Below, in pieces: positions 1-12,378 of a DNA stretch of 64,000 bases. The position numbers and the translations under genes were made by a program. Numbering within the stretch: position 1 is the stretch's first letter; every line of letters starts with the position of its first letter. The notes under the pieces were generated by a model. The model worked only from the letters and a program-made list of their open reading frames with translations, had not been told where the DNA came from and made no database searches. Origin of the DNA: Ehretia macrophylla (taxonomy: Eukaryota; Streptophyta; Magnoliopsida; Boraginales; Ehretiaceae); contig CM075766.1 in assembly GCA_037974665.1 (NCBI GenBank), forward strand, positions 45,993,569 through 46,057,568. The letters are read 5' to 3'.

Positions 1-2150
1 GGACCACATTACCCCACCGTCGTCGGAATCGGTTGACATCTTATTAATTATACACCAAACGGAAAAGGAATTTATTTGTGTACCTTTCTGAGATTTGTCA
101 TTTTCTGAGTAGACAATAAGTCTAGGTTTTTATATATATATATATTTATAGCGATAGACTCACCCTAAATAAAATCACATTAAATTTATTTTAACACTAT
201 AATTCAATGGTGTAATAATACGTTCTAACGTGTGTTCTAAGTTAATTAAGAACACATAATTTTTCTTTTGAAAAGGCTAGAGATTTCGAATCTCCAATCA
301 TAACGAGCCATTAACTTTTTACTCCACTTATCCTTTAAGCCATACACCTCTATTTTCTCAACTAAATCATTAAGAAAATTGACCATTAGTTTGGTTACAC
401 TTTATTGGAAAAGAAAATCCTGGTGGAAATATATACAAGCTAATGAGCTATATAGTCGACCAAAAAAAAAAAAAATGAGCTATATAGATAACAAGTGAGA
501 TTAAGTAATCATTCTTCCATAGTTTTGGCACATTTTTGTAAGTTCTATGGCCCTAGGCATGTTGTGTGACCTTGAGTTTCAAATGAAGTCCCAAGTCATT
601 GAGAACGTAAATTTTTCCCAGCTTCGAAGACCATCTATTGCTGCAAACTTTTACAAATAAAGAAGACCTTTCTAGGAAGCCTCCGAAAAAGGTTACCCTC
701 AAGTATAGGAAGGATTCAGAGGAGGATAGGTCTTTGTTATGTACTTACATTGATGTAGTGTCTAGAAGAATATTTGTCATTAACGAACGCAATAATTTTC
801 ATTCAAATGGTAGGAAAAAAAAAACTACTACATACTCCATAATAATGATATTGAGGGTGTTTGTTAGGAAAAACTTGGATACAGTTAACGGTTTATACAT
901 TAATGGTGAACCTCACATATGTGAGACCCACTAATATGTATGGGCTAAATATTTAACTGAGTCAGATCGAATGGTTTACTATTGGTTCACTTTGAGATTT
1001 ATCAATTAATAATCAAATTTTGTCGGATAATCAGATGATCGAATTCTCTGCCAATTAAATTTTTATGTCATCCGAAAGTTTCCAAAGTATAATCCATGGG
1101 GTGGAAAAGGTTCATAAACCTTAACATATCATCTCCATAGTAACCTTAAAATATCATCTCCATAGTCTAAGACTCTAGTCTCAAGCACCGGACCACAACC
1201 AACTGCCATAACGGTGGAATTTATAACCTTATCGTTTCACATGGTTTACCCAAAAAAAAAAAAAACAAAACGGATATATCGTCCTAGCTTTTGCTAGAAA
1301 AATATCTAAACAAAAACTTCATAGTTAGTAGCTTCTCTTATACTTTGGTCATATTAATTAGAGTTTTGTGCGTTGAGTTATCTTTTAAAAATAAAAAGTC
1401 CCACTTAGTTTCTTACCTTGTTAATTCATTTGAATTCTTACCAATATTTTTGCCTCTTATTTATTTTTTGGTACAATAAAAATTAAAATTGTGATTCAAA
1501 CTTAAAACTTATATTATAATAGGCTACTATTCTATCATTCCGTCCAATTTTTGAATGTATTTTTCTGTCTCATTTTGTCAACAAATTAAAAGTACATCCC
1601 TGTTAACATTTTACATCACCTTGGATGTTGTGTAGCTATACATACTTTACTATCGTTATATATGTTTCATCAACCATCTTTATTTTACAATGAAAGTTTT
1701 CCTAAAGTCATCAGAGCTATCCATGAATTTAAAATTGAGTTATTTCATCCCTGTTCTACCACCAAACCAAGTACTCTCCATCTCTCAGTTAATTTCTGCC
1801 AACAATTAATTTACGAAGGTTATCTATCATCTTTATTTATGGTCATAATCACTCATGAATACAATGTCAAGCTTTGGTTCAAAAATATATCTACCTCTCT
1901 ACACATTCACAGTAAAGGCTTATGAGTTATTATTGTTGCTATGAACTCCACTATGTTCTGAAATAGGTCCCTATTTTGTAGATAGCATATTAGTTTAGGT
2001 TGACTTGAGCTTGTCTGAAAATAGGTCTAATTTGAACCACAAATTAAAAAATTTTCATAAGTAACTAGCCTTCCATTGACCTTGCTGGAAGGGAACCTAG
2101 GATGAGAGGCAGCATGCCCTCGACACTATCATCCTAGAAGGGAATATTTT
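1..2150. other. Intergenic, no gene recognised
   Basis: AT-rich DNA with short open frames only. A 98-codon frame at 638-934 matches no family I know and lacks gene-like context. A short imperfect direct repeat around 1105-1165 repeats a phrase ending in ATCATCTCCATAG. I see nothing else I can support. Confidence 0.5.
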
Positions 2151-2159
2151 GTTAAATTT

Positions 2160-2810
2160 CTAAAAATATTTTTTTGTTATATTTGGTTAGACTTAATATT
2201 TTTAAGAATTTTGAGTAATTTTTTAACAATGTCCTTAACTCAAAAAAAAAAACCAATAATTTTAATTTAATTTAATTTTGTTTTATTATTATCTAAAAAA
2301 ATTATTTTATTTTGCTTTTATTTAATTTTATTCTTATTATTTAATTTAATTTTTTTACTTTATCTTATTTTATTTTTATTTTATGTTATTTAATTTTTTT
2401 TTAAAATTTTAAAATGTTATTTTATTTTAAAAAATAATTATTTTTTTATTTATTTATTTTGTTTTATTTTTTATTTTATTTTTTTTAAATATTTTAATTT
2501 TTTATTTTTATTTTATTTTATTCTTATTAATTTTATTTTTATTATATCTTATTATAATTTCTAATTTAATTTTTTTTAATTTTATTATTTATTTTTAATT
2601 TTTAATTTAGTTTTAGTTTTATTTTATTTTATTTCATTTTATTATTTATGTTTTATATTATTTTTATTTTATTTTCTTTTCTTTTATTTTATTGTTTGTT
2701 TTATTTTATTTTATTTTATTTTATCTTTTTTATTTTATTATTTTATTTTTTCGTTTTGCTTTTTAATCTATTTTTTGAATTATGTTATGTTATTTGTTTT
2801 AATTTTGTAG
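2160..2810. repeat. AT-rich low-complexity tract (TTTTA/TTTAT-like)
   Basis: About 650 bases consist almost entirely of T and A in loose TTTTA, TTTAT and TTTTAT units. The open frames inside it (for example the Phe-rich one at 2648-2887) are by-products of composition and not genes. Confidence 0.85.
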
Positions 2811-2814
2811 GATG

Positions 2815-4335
2815 GATATGTGTATCTTTTGTTTTCTTCAAAACATTCCCACAATTTGGAAATGTAAGATTCTCACCCCTCACATGAGAATATTGTATTC
2901 CCAGAAATATGATATTTTCGATAATATTTTTTTATTTCGTGAACCAAACATGAGAATAACATATTCAAGACTTCACATTCATGTGAATCTTATATGATTC
3001 CGCAAACTAAATACCCCTTTAGGGTTTTCCTCATAAATAAAGAATGGGGAAAGACATTTATACATCTTTTTTTATGTCTTCATAAGGGATTTGGATCTTT
3101 CATCTACTTTTTTCCTCATCTACTAAATGAATTGTATTACAGATCATTAGATTTGGTCTATTGAAATCTCAGCCATTCATTTTAAATTTTTGTAACTGAA
3201 ATTTAAAATGAATGTTTAGATTTAAAAATATCAAATCTCATAATTTATAATACATCTCATTTATTAGATGAGAGAAAAATCATTAGAGAGTATCTAAACT
3301 CCTTTATAAGACCCATGTGTATATAGGTTGTCAGCATGGTGGTCTACAAGTAATCTTAAAAGTCTTTGCCTAGTAAACGGAATGTAGCATAGCTCATTTT
3401 ACATTCAGTATAATGTTTTAACATGTCTGTTGCTGTCTATATTTTATGGTATAAATGTTCGATTTAGCCGCGCAAACATTCAAGGATTAAACCCTTGCGG
3501 TTTTCTAATAGATTTAATTATAAACAACTGATTGTTAATGATGTGAAAATATAATTGACGCAGACTATAGGCTCGAGTACAGCCAACAATTTTTCAGTAA
3601 TTTTTTTTTTAATTAAAGGGAAGTCCAAATAATATTACATCACATAAAATATTACATACAAAAATAAATTTTGAAACTGTTTGCGTTTAAAACGAAAATC
3701 ACACCACTAGACTAAAAGGCCAGTGTTCAAATCTAGATGTTGGCGGCTACGAAGAAAGAAAGAAACAACAAGAAGCCAACTGCAAGATGACCCTAGCTAC
3801 AAATGATCGCTTACTAGCTACTAACTCAATTTTCCCAACTTATTTGATGAATATTCATTTATATATACTCTTAGCAGTTATATCATCAGACAGCAAGATG
3901 AGAATGAAACCCTTCAAAGCTTCTTTTAATTTTTCTTCTTCGCTAACTCCAAAAAAAAGAAAAGAAAAGAAAAACACTTTTTTTCTTTTTGTTTGGATTT
4001 TTTTTTAAAGAAAAGAAAAACACTTTTTTTCTTTTTGTTTGGATTTTTTTTATAAAAAAAATGATTATATTAGACACTTTTGTTGTATGATAGTACATTT
4101 TGACCTCTCTCACTGCAACTCAGGTGCCTAAGTCCGCCAGTGTGTGTGTGAGAGAGAGAGAGAGCAAAAATTGCAGGATTTTTACGGTAATTGTTTACTA
4201 GCAATTTGCTGAGAGTATAATACCTTACCATCCCGTTTCATAAGATATAATCTCCGTGGTCATGATAACTAAAGTCTCAAGCTTCACATGTTGGCAGATT
4301 GTGCCTTAACGGCTGAGTATTCAAGTTGATTCACC
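2815..4335. other. Intergenic, no gene recognised
   Basis: Nothing gene-like is visible. It contains a short tandem duplication at 3961-4052 (period 46, A/T-rich) and a (TG)n(AG)n microsatellite at about 4140-4165. Confidence 0.5.
3961..4052. repeat. 46-bp tandem duplication
   Basis: The string beginning AAAGAAAAGAAAAACAC at 3961 starts again at 4007, giving two near-identical copies with a period of 46 bases. It sits outside any gene. Confidence 0.8.
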
Positions 4336-4698
4336 TAAGGGTATCTCTAGTAGAGTATCTAAAATCAAGGTCTTTATCTCTAAATATAGAGACCTTGAGT
4401 ATTTTAGAGACTCTACATAAGTCTTATGTGTTTTTTTGAGTCTCTAAAAAAAAAAAAAACTCCAATGAGGGTCTTAACTAAGTTGAGTCTCTATATTATA
4501 TTTATTTTTATTTTTTTTGGCTTGGCAATATTATGTTTAATTTAATTTTGTATACTAATTTGATTACTCGTTATTTTTCGCGCCGGTTATTTTTTAAAAA
4601 ATATTATTTATATTATCTTTTTTTTTTAACGAATATTTCGACCAAAAAATAAATTAATTCTGACGACGGTGAAATTTTTGGAAATGGATGACGTTCAA

Positions 4699-4842
4699 TT
4701 ACATTCGATTACATTGGAATATATTATTTTCAATCTCATATGTCCGTTCTTCTTCACTAATTGCGATATAAGCGTGACATAAAGCAATATCTTCTTGAAT
4801 TATGAAATTACGACCCCTGAAACCTTCTTCTGCATTCTCCAT
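4699..4842 (-). pseudogene. Remnant of Harbinger ORF1 (Myb/SANT-like) N-terminal region
   Basis: Read on the minus strand from an ATG at 4842, 47 codons are open before a stop at 4699-4701. The start contains RGRNFIIQEDIALCHAYIAI, which resembles the 'F-x-x-E-E-D-x-x-L-C-x-A' opening of the Myb-like partner protein of plant PIF/Harbinger transposons. Such proteins are often mis-annotated as 'glutathione S-transferase T3-like'. The rest of the protein is missing. It lies inside the TAA-flanked element and reads inward from its left part. Recognition is by motif memory, with no alignment. Confidence 0.5.
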
Positions 4843-5334
4843 AGCTGAAAAGGAAAAAAAAAAAAAAAGTTAATATTAAATTATGTATTAAAAAAATATA
4901 AAAATAAATTAAGCATTAAAAAATAATTAAAAAATTAAATTAAGTATTAACTTATCTATTCATAATAAATTTTCCATAGCTTAAAAGGAAAAAAAAGATA
5001 TAAAAAATTATAAAAAATATATTATGAATATAAAAAATAATTACAAAATTAAAGTAAGTATTAACTAAAATATAGAAATTAAATTTTATGAATAATTAAA
5101 GTAAGTATTAACTAAAAAAATAATTAATGAATAAAAAAAATGTGACATATTATGAAAAAAAAAAATTAATGAATAAAAAAAATTATGTGACATATTATGA
5201 ATATAAAAAATAATTAATAAATAAAAAAAATTAGGTAACATATTATGAATATAAAAAATAATTAATGAATAACAAAAAAAGATTACAACCTATATAAACC
5301 CCCACCTCCTTTTTCTTGTATAAAAAAAATTCTT

Positions 5335-5590
5335 CCATTGCCACAGCTACCCTATCCCCCACCCCTTCTTCCCCATGCGCCACCCCTTCCCTTCCCTTTC
5401 CGGTACCCTTGTGACCCCCCTCCCTCACCCAACGCCACCCTCTCTTCCACCCCTTCCCCTCCCTTCCTTTCCCTTCCATTTCTATCACACCCATGACCCT
5501 CCTCCCCCACTCCCTGCCACCCCCCTCACCTATCCCTGCCACCGCAATACCCCTTTCCCCACCCTCCTCCCCATGTGCCACCCCACAAAA
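5335..5590. repeat. Pyrimidine-rich (CCCTTCC/CCACCC) tract
   Basis: A strongly strand-biased C/T stretch made of irregular CCACCCC, CCCTTCC and CCATGCGCCACC-like units inside the Harbinger element. It opens long Gly/Arg-rich (minus) and Pro-rich (plus) frames that are composition artefacts. Confidence 0.7.
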
Positions 5591-6111
5591 GATTGGATCT
5601 GTTGAGATGGAAATACCTTTTGTTTTTTTTTTGTGTATATCTTTTGTATGCTTTTTTTTTTTTTTTTTTTGATGTTGGATCTACTGCGAATTGTTGGTTG
5701 TATATATAGAAGATTTTATTTTTTTACTGTTGTAGGTTTTTTTTTTTTGTTTTTGTTGCAATGTTCAGATCTAAACGTTGATTGAAATTTTTTTTTTTTT
5801 TGCAACATTCATTTGTCCGTTGCAACTTTTTTTTTTTTTTTTTGTCAAATCATCAGATCTGACGATCTGATGCCTCAAGTCCAATCCAAAAATGGAGTCC
5901 CGTTTGTCTTCTTCCTTGATCTCTATTTTGGGTCTCTATTTTTATTGAAAAAAAATGGAGCTCAAGCTCTATTTTTACACAAAGTCTCTAAATTTTATTT
6001 CAAAACCATGTTTTGGGTCTTTATTTCAGCCATTGATGTTGAAATTTTTTTGCCAAAATCTCTAAAAAGGATAATTATTGCATTTTACTCACTCCATTAG
6101 AGATACCCTAA

Positions 6112-6545
6112 GTATGACATGTTAGAAACTATTGTATTCAAAGTTGTTAGATATAGTGACCTAATACACACGTTAATTTAATTTTTCTTCAACTACATCT
6201 CCTCACATACAAATGAACTTCTTTTTTAGTCTTGCATGTGTGGAGAATTTTTCTTTGGCACATGCAATAGATTCAATGAGATTCTCAATGAAAGAAAGGA
6301 AAGGTAAAAACTAAAAGGTGTAAAGATTACTTGGAAGAAAACCAAAATGCAAATTGGTAGCATCCACCTCAAAATTATACATCCCGTTGTGTACGTCGCA
6401 CCTTAACACATATAAATTCGTCACCCAGAATCCACACCCTCCATGCAGAACTGCCTGCATGCCAATATCCGACTCTATATGCAGTGATTGCGGGCGTTAA
6501 TCTAACAAGATTTAAACCTCTAGAGCGCAGTTATATATTTGTTCT
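6112..6545. other. Intergenic, no gene recognised
   Basis: Between two transposon relics. I see no coding or RNA signal. Confidence 0.5.
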
Positions 6546-7151
6546 GAGTAATGCTAGAAGTCACTCTCTTTTTATCACTTCTTAATTGACATGCCAACTA
6601 GATAAGTTTATTTTATTTCCCACTCTTCTTTTGTTAATTTTATTTTACTTCTCTCTCTTCATTTTTTCATTTTTTTCCCCCTTAATTAACGTTTCCCCTT
6701 ATTCTCTTCTCTCTCTTTCGATAGTATGCAAGAATGAAGCACATCATTGTACATAGGAGAAAGTGATTCCATTATCTTAGAATTTCTAAGACTTCACTGT
6801 TGATTTTTATTGATATTTTTTTTCTAGTCATATGAAGCTATCCGCCATAGGATGTCAGTTTGTGTCGATTTTTAAGATTTGATATTTGATTTTATGGTTT
6901 TCTGCTGAAGTTTTGTCATTGAAGAGCCAAGTAGGCATCCATTGCTAATAATATCATTGTTCCACGTGAATAAAATCAACTTTGGAGTTTATTCTTAATT
7001 AGCGGTAATGAAGGGAGAGAAAAAGGCAAAATGAAGAGAAAGAAAAATTAATAAATGAAGTGAAAGAAAAAAATAAAAATTAATAAAAGAAGAGTGATAA
7101 ATAAGAGGTAATAATTGAATGATAAAAAGAAAATGATGTTTAACATTATTC
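6546..7151. mobile_element. Inverted-repeat MITE upstream of KRP
   Basis: The left end (GAGTAATGCTAG, then CTCTTTTTATCA) is mirrored by the reverse complement of the right end (GAATAATGTTAA, then TTCTTTTTATCA). Similarity between the arms extends inward through blocks such as CACTCTTCTTTT and TTAATTTT, giving arms of roughly 120 bases. No coding capacity is visible. The flanks (ATTTGTTCT and ATTTATTTC) could be an imperfect 8-9-bp duplication as in hAT elements, but they do not match exactly, so the superfamily is left open. Its right edge lies about 470 bases upstream of the KRP start codon, so it may lie in the promoter region. Confidence 0.65.
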
Positions 7152-7621
7152 ATTTATTTCTTACTAGGACCGGCACCCTTTTTACTTCAACCGGCAATAG
7201 CCGGTCATTAATCTCACAATGCATAACGTGCACGATAATTACGTGTCAATATTTGATTAGGTAACACGATAAGCATTCTCATGATCCGCAGAAAGGCCAT
7301 CCCAGATCTTATTAACGGCTTTTCGCCGTTTGCCCCCTTGTGCCTGTCACCGTTAACGAAGTCGGGACCACATGTTACTGTTCACCCCAATAACCGCCTC
7401 ATCTAATCTTCACCGTTGGATTTCTTCCAATATTTTCACTTTTCCAAATTTACCCCTACACCATTTTCAAACTCACACTAAAAAGAGAAAGCTAGGTAGC
7501 TAAGCTCATAAGAATATATTTATACATGCACTATGCATACATAAAGGATATACATATATGTACATATAAACGCTTCTATGTGTGTGTGAGTGTGTGTGTG
7601 TGTGAAGAGAGAGGGAGAAAG

Positions 7622-8669
7622 ATGGGAGATTACCTGAGGAGCTGCGGTGTAATGGAGGTTGGAAATGGATCTGTGTGTTCAAGAGCTATGGAGATGGAGG
7701 CAGAAAGCTTGAGCTCCAGCAAGCGGCGTAAAGTTGATTCTCAGCCGTTAATTAATTCGCCGGAGAGTTGCGTTTCAGTTTCTTCAGCCGCCTCCTTAAG
7801 CTCGATTTCAGCTCCTGCGACGTCGGTTTGCTCGAACGATGTTGCCAAAGAGCACTCCAAATCGTTAGATCTAAATGCAGAGGTGAAAATTCGAATTTAG
7901 ATGACACTGTTATTTTTATAGCCTTATGCGCCATTATCATGCTTTAATGTTTTCATTTTTGAAGCTATTAGCGCCAAAATAAAATTTTGAATTTTCAGGC
8001 CAAGGGTTTTGAAACTCAATTTTCCACGTTCTTCATCCGCGCTTTGAGGTAAGAACACGTTCTTTGTATATATTATGCATATTGTGTGTGCACACATACA
8101 TGTATATATATACATTCCTTCATGTAGCGTTTATATATATTTTTTGTTATTCTCTTTGCGAATTTCAAGCAATTGTGTGTGTTTGATTTTCACTATATAT
8201 CAGTAGAGAAACAACGCCGATAAGCGAGCTTTGCAGAAACTCTCAAGCAATGGAATCGTCAACGGCGACAGACAAGAAGACCTCGATGGCGGCGGTGAAT
8301 TCTCGCCGGAAACCTTCAGCGGCGAAAATGCCATCAGCTGAGGAGATCGAAGAGTTTTTCTCAGTAGCTGACAAGTACCAGCAAAAGCGATTCGCAGAAA
8401 AGTAAGCAAACTATCACGTGTTCAAAATGCTTCCTATTCTGTATCCAGTAGTGGTGCTCACGATAACAATCATTGCTCCACAAGCTCATTTTAGAGCATA
8501 AAAGTTCGAAAATCTTTCTCTTTTTTTTTTTTTTCGTTTCGGGATAAATAAACGAGTGAAATAATCTGATGATTTGTTGTTTGGTGGTTGTACGTACAGG
8601 TACAACTACGATATAGTGAAGGACGTGCCATTGGAAGGACGGTACCAGTGGGTTCGTATGAAGCCTTGA
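7622..8669 (+). CDS. KRP: Cyclin-dependent kinase inhibitor, KRP/ICK family (full-length copy A)
   Basis: Four exons read in frame: 7622-7882, 7999-8048, 8207-8401 and 8600-8669, all with GT-AG borders, giving 191 codons plus stop. Plant KRPs bind CDKA and D-type cyclins in the nucleus and restrain the G1/S transition and endocycling. The C-terminal block, from about residue 145 (EEIEEFF) through FAEKYNYD to PLEGRYQW, is the conserved kinase/cyclin-binding domain. The splice from exon 2 to exon 3 restores RETTPISEL, a family-typical phrase, which supports the model. A basic SSKRRK stretch near residue 35 is a likely nuclear signal. The N-terminal YxQLRSRR-like motif of some KRPs is absent, as in shorter KRPs. 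The upstream in-frame ATG at 7526 lies in a GT/GA-repeat leader, so I prefer MGDYL at 7622. An ABRE-like ACGTGTC lies at 7241-7247. Confidence 0.92.
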
Positions 8670-9027
8670 CGGGAAGTCTCGTGTATAAAACTCAAAATTC
8701 AAAGAAGTATCGGATTTACTTTGACATCTATTAATGGTTCATTTTTTGATGCATGTTGCATTTTGGATATGAACTAAGATAAAAAAAAGAAGGCGGCTAA
8801 AGTTACACGCAGAAAGGCTTCTTTTCTGTTTTAAGCGGTAGCTTTATATGTGTACAGTTTATTTTAATTTCTCTTTTTATGTAAAGAGGCTTTCATATTA
8901 ATTAGTACTATGAGCGCAACATTTTCAGAAGCTTCTTGTGCAATTGGATGCAACCTATAATAGCAGTTTACACATTGTGAGCTTGCCTGAAGTTGAGATT
9001 TTACTGTGAGAAATAGTTGTAAGTGTT
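8670..9027 (+). other. 3' flank of KRP copy A
   Basis: Non-coding. The first ~165 bases (to about 8835, ending near AGGCTTCTTTTCT) are shared with the downstream flanks of the two KRP pieces at 28.4 and 45.5 kb. Beyond this the copies diverge until 11604. This marks one edge of homology in the tandem array. Confidence 0.6.
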
Positions 9028-9037
9028 GTAATATTAA

Positions 9038-9495
9038 GGGTGAAGTGCACCAGATCCCCTTGTACTTTAGCGAAAGTGCACAACACCCCCCTATAGTTTA
9101 AAAACCCCCTGAACTAGTCCCTATGTTTTTTAAAAGTGCACAATACCCCCCTACCGTTAAAAAATCCGTTAAATTTAACGGAGAGTGTACTTCACACTCG
9201 TTAAGTGATATTTTTTTTTTAATTTTTAACGAATTTATTAATTAAATAATTATATGAATTGACCAAATTACTTTTTTTTTTTTTGGCCTAAACAAAACAA
9301 AAGAGAGAAATGAAAAAAAAAATGAGGGTATTTACGTCTTTTTTACAAAATTCGTTAAATTTAACGGATTTTTTAACGGTAGGGGGGTGTTGTGCACTTT
9401 TAAAAAACATAGGGACTAGTTCAGGGGGTTTTTAAACTATAGGGGGGTGTTATACACTTTCGCTAAAGTACAAGGGGGTCTGGTGCACTTCACCC
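9038..9495. mobile_element. MULE-type MITE with long terminal inverted repeats
   Basis: About 150 bases at the left, beginning GGGTGAAGTGCACCAG, recur as the reverse complement at the right, ending GGTGCACTTCACCC, with only scattered mismatches. The element is flanked by a perfect 9-bp direct repeat GTAATATTA (9028-9036 and 9496-9504), the target size typical of Mutator-like elements. The interior is AT-rich with no open frame of note. It lies between the KRP gene and the tandem array and is absent at the equivalent place after the other KRP pieces. Confidence 0.85.
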
Positions 9496-9504
9496 GTAAT
9501 ATTA

Positions 9505-11603
9505 ATACCTTGCATCTTTATTTTTGGGAAATCAACAGTGTGTTTTGTTTGGTCTTATTTTTGGCTGGTTTTGGGAGGTCCAATCGTTTGTAATATTCGC
9601 GTTTCTTCAAATATCATTTGGAAGTGCGTTTGAATTTAGTTTTTGACATGTGAGGAGTGTCTTAACTTGCATGAATGAACAATCGACATGACTATATTCA
9701 TGTGGGACCATCCATGAGCTTCATTGAAGAAGATTTTGTCTTTGTTTCTGGAAAATAAGTTTCAAGAGGAAGAAAATAGTATTACCCGGTGGGTTTTAGT
9801 TTAATGGTATTTGCTGTAATTACGAGAGGTTATTATATCAATCTCTTATGTAATATCGTTTAATATATATTATACGGTTTTGACCTCCTTTGAATAAAAA
9901 AAAATGAGAATAGAATTAGATTATCACATAAGATAATAAGTAATCAAATAAATTCATTTATTACATTCTAGTCTTATCTTACACAATTTTCTCCTTCTAA
10001 TAGTTTAAGTTCGAAATTTTATACTGTTGTTGTAGACCTCAAAATGAGTATGACCATTTCTCCAACTTCGTGTACATATAGTGTCAGTTTTTTAAATAGT
10101 GTTTTATCCAAAGGAGGCAAAAAATCAACTTACACTATTACAAATTTAGGATATATTTTACTTCTTTTATCTTTCTCCATATATAAGGATGATTTCATCA
10201 AAATATATATATATATATATAATGATGCAAAGCGCCCCAGAGATGGTCCCAACTATAGTTTCCAATAGGCAGTATAAAATCGAATTGTGGATCCAGTCCC
10301 AACTATAGTTTCCAATAGGCAGTATAAAATCGAATTGTGGATCCAGTCAACAATTTCACTATACGCAACTAGTTTCAACATCTATACTCAGGTGGGAATC
10401 AAAGAGTTATAAGTAAATCATATATATAAGAATAGAAAAGTTCTCACCTTCAAGAATATATATATACAATGTATCCATTTGACTTAATGATGCAAACATG
10501 CAAAAAAAAGCTGGACTTCACAAGAGTCAACCAACTATTTACATTCCCGACATGAGGCATAACTCTGAAAGTGAAAGACAACAGATGGTTCCAGCTCAAA
10601 AGAAGCCAATACAAAGTGAAAACTGTGAAAAAAGTCACACAATACAAAGATCCAAAAGCTGGCCATGCACAGCAAAGGCAACAATGACCAACATGACAAT
10701 GAACACTGTTGACCTGTCGTGGGTTAATAATGTTCAGAATTTAGGAAAAGAAACAATTACAGTTCAAATTGATCAAGACAAATTCATGGATTACATGTGA
10801 AGTTCAATTACAGTACTGTTTCTATCTTTTATGAGTATTAAATAATTTGTTGAAGATACACTGAATAGTATATACACAAAAAGAGGAGTGGTGCACGTGC
10901 CGTGTTGAATTAGTGGTGGTCGTCTGACTTCCATGTGCTTTGGATCTGATGCCATGGTTTGACACCAACGAGAGAAAGAAGGGAAGAGAGAATGTTGCTT
11001 ATTTATTAAAGTAGTGAGGAAGGTTGGTCTTACTTTTTTTAACACTTTCTTACCGCTTTCCCTCATCACGATTTGATTAAGATGCTCACCGACAATTCAG
11101 TACGTTTTGCACTCTTCTAGATGGTTGATCGTTGTGCTACTTTTGTTTTACTAACCCACTTTTTTACTTTTTTTTCTATAATCAAATGATCTCGTTAAAA
11201 AATAAAAATATATTTTATCCATATCTCACATTCAACTGAATCATTTGATTCTTAATTTACTTACTTACCTTTACGGAGGTTTATCAGCATTTAGTATTGT
11301 AATTAGTGCTCATTTCTATACGGTTGAACATTAGCTTCAAGAAAGTAATTACAGATTTTAAATTTGATAGAGTGTGAATAGACTTGGGGGTAATTTTTTC
11401 TCTGATCTTGTCCTTATCAGGCAAATGTTGAAAATATTCTGAAATTCCATTGAAAATACCCATAAATATGGGCTTGGATCCTTATGTTTACATAGGCCCC
11501 ACGTTTGGGCCTGTCTATTGGGTCTCTTCTTTTTCTGTGTTTGTAGCGTTCTTGTTAATAGATGTTAATCATTGCCAAGAAAAAAAAAAGTTTTTACCTC
11601 AGG
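9505..11603. other. Intergenic, no gene recognised; unique to the left edge of the array
   Basis: This stretch separates KRP copy A from the first DUF829 gene and has no counterpart in the shorter KRP-DUF829 spacers of units 2 and 3. A 100-codon plus-strand frame at 10498-10800 has no recognisable motif, no intron signals and no family resemblance that I can name. A 50-bp tandem duplication lies at 10246-10348. Confidence 0.5.
10246..10348. repeat. 50-bp tandem duplication
   Basis: GTCCCAACTATAG at 10246 starts again at 10296. The two 50-bp copies look identical, including AATTGTGGATCCAG at their ends. It is probably a recent replication-slippage product in intergenic DNA. Confidence 0.9.
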
Positions 11604-12355
11604 CATCATTTTTGTACACTTTTTTTTTTTTTTTTTTAGCCATTGTATTCAAGAGTTGCGAGTTTATTGAGAAACTAAATGTGATAATCTTGCCACATCA
11701 CTAGAGAAATGTCTAAGCTAATTAATTAAGACTTTAATGATATGACGTGATAGAAAATTAGTCAATAATGAATACTCCTTATCATGTGAAATATTTTTTT
11801 TTTGCATTAACACATTTGATATGCTCGCAAGGTTTAAATGGAGTATTGAGAGTGAAAAGTTTTAAATGTAAATTTATGACTTTCTAGCACAAAAAATATT
11901 TGGCTATTTACTAAAGTAAAACATATGTTGAGTTATATTATTATACAACAAAATTTAATTAAATGATATTTTTATATTTAAAATGAGTTACTCATTATAA
12001 AATAAAAATAAAAAAAATAAAAAAAAATTTGAGTACTTGTAAAACAGTGTGACCAGTATTTGAATCCCTGCAATAATAACAACTAATTCGACCCAACAAT
12101 GAGAACGACAACCGTTGAAATTCACGGTGCGATAAGGTGGCGCAGGATAAGGAATAAATCCTAAAATGCGCGTGGAGCGTACGCATCTGAGCTGGCAGAT
12201 ATGCGATCCCACTCGACGATCCCCCACCAAGAGACAGCTCGTTGCACACACCCTTGGTACCTCAACCGATACTCACCTCTCACACCCTTTACTCTCTTCT
12301 TCTTCAAAATTGAATTTTAATTTTCCCTAATTTCAGCTCTTAATTTAAGCTAGGG

Positions 12356-12364
12356 TTAGGGTTT
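12356..12364 (+). promoter_or_regulatory. Telo-box in the 5' leader of DUF829 copy 1
   Basis: TTAGGGTTT, the reverse form of the plant telo-box AAACCCTAA, sits 15 bases before the start codon. It is repeated at the same place in copies 2 (29420-29428) and 3 (46938-46946). Telo-boxes are common near transcription starts of plant housekeeping genes. Function here is inferred. Confidence 0.55.
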
Positions 12365-12378
12365 TTGAACCAATTGAT

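Larger units (their letters stand above)
4339..6108. mobile_element. Nonautonomous PIF/Harbinger-type DNA transposon
   Basis: The ends are inverted copies: GGGTATCTCTA at 4339 and TAGAGATACCC ending at 6108. Both are flanked by the trinucleotide TAA (4336-4338 and 6109-6111), the target duplication expected of PIF/Harbinger transposons. The left arm is rich in further copies of TCTCTA/TAGAGA. The 1,770-bp body holds AT-rich filler, a pyrimidine-rich stretch (about 5335-5590), long T-runs, and a minus-strand relic of a Myb-like ORF1 at 4699-4842. I see no transposase frame, so the element is not autonomous. The family assignment rests on the TIR, the TAA duplication and the ORF1 relic, which agree with each other. 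Confidence 0.8.

Noticed and set aside
638-934. 98-codon plus-strand frame
   Set aside because: No recognisable domain, no splice context and no second copy for comparison; likely chance.
5243-5605. 112-codon Gly/Glu-rich frame (minus) and 76-codon Pro-rich frame (plus)
   Set aside because: Both are products of the C/T-biased tract inside the Harbinger element; low-complexity residues and no motif.
7526-7621. In-frame ATG extension of the KRP gene
   Set aside because: The extra 32 residues come from a TATG/GTGTG-repeat leader, and KRPs of this type begin near MGDYL.
10498-10800. 100-codon frame starting MQKKAGLHKSQ
   Set aside because: Reads rather like a protein but I could not tie it to any family or exon structure, and it lies in DNA without duplicate support.
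11988-12251. Minus-strand frames upstream of DUF829 copies 1 and 2
   Set aside because: Overlap conserved promoter DNA and are disrupted in copy 3; no motif.
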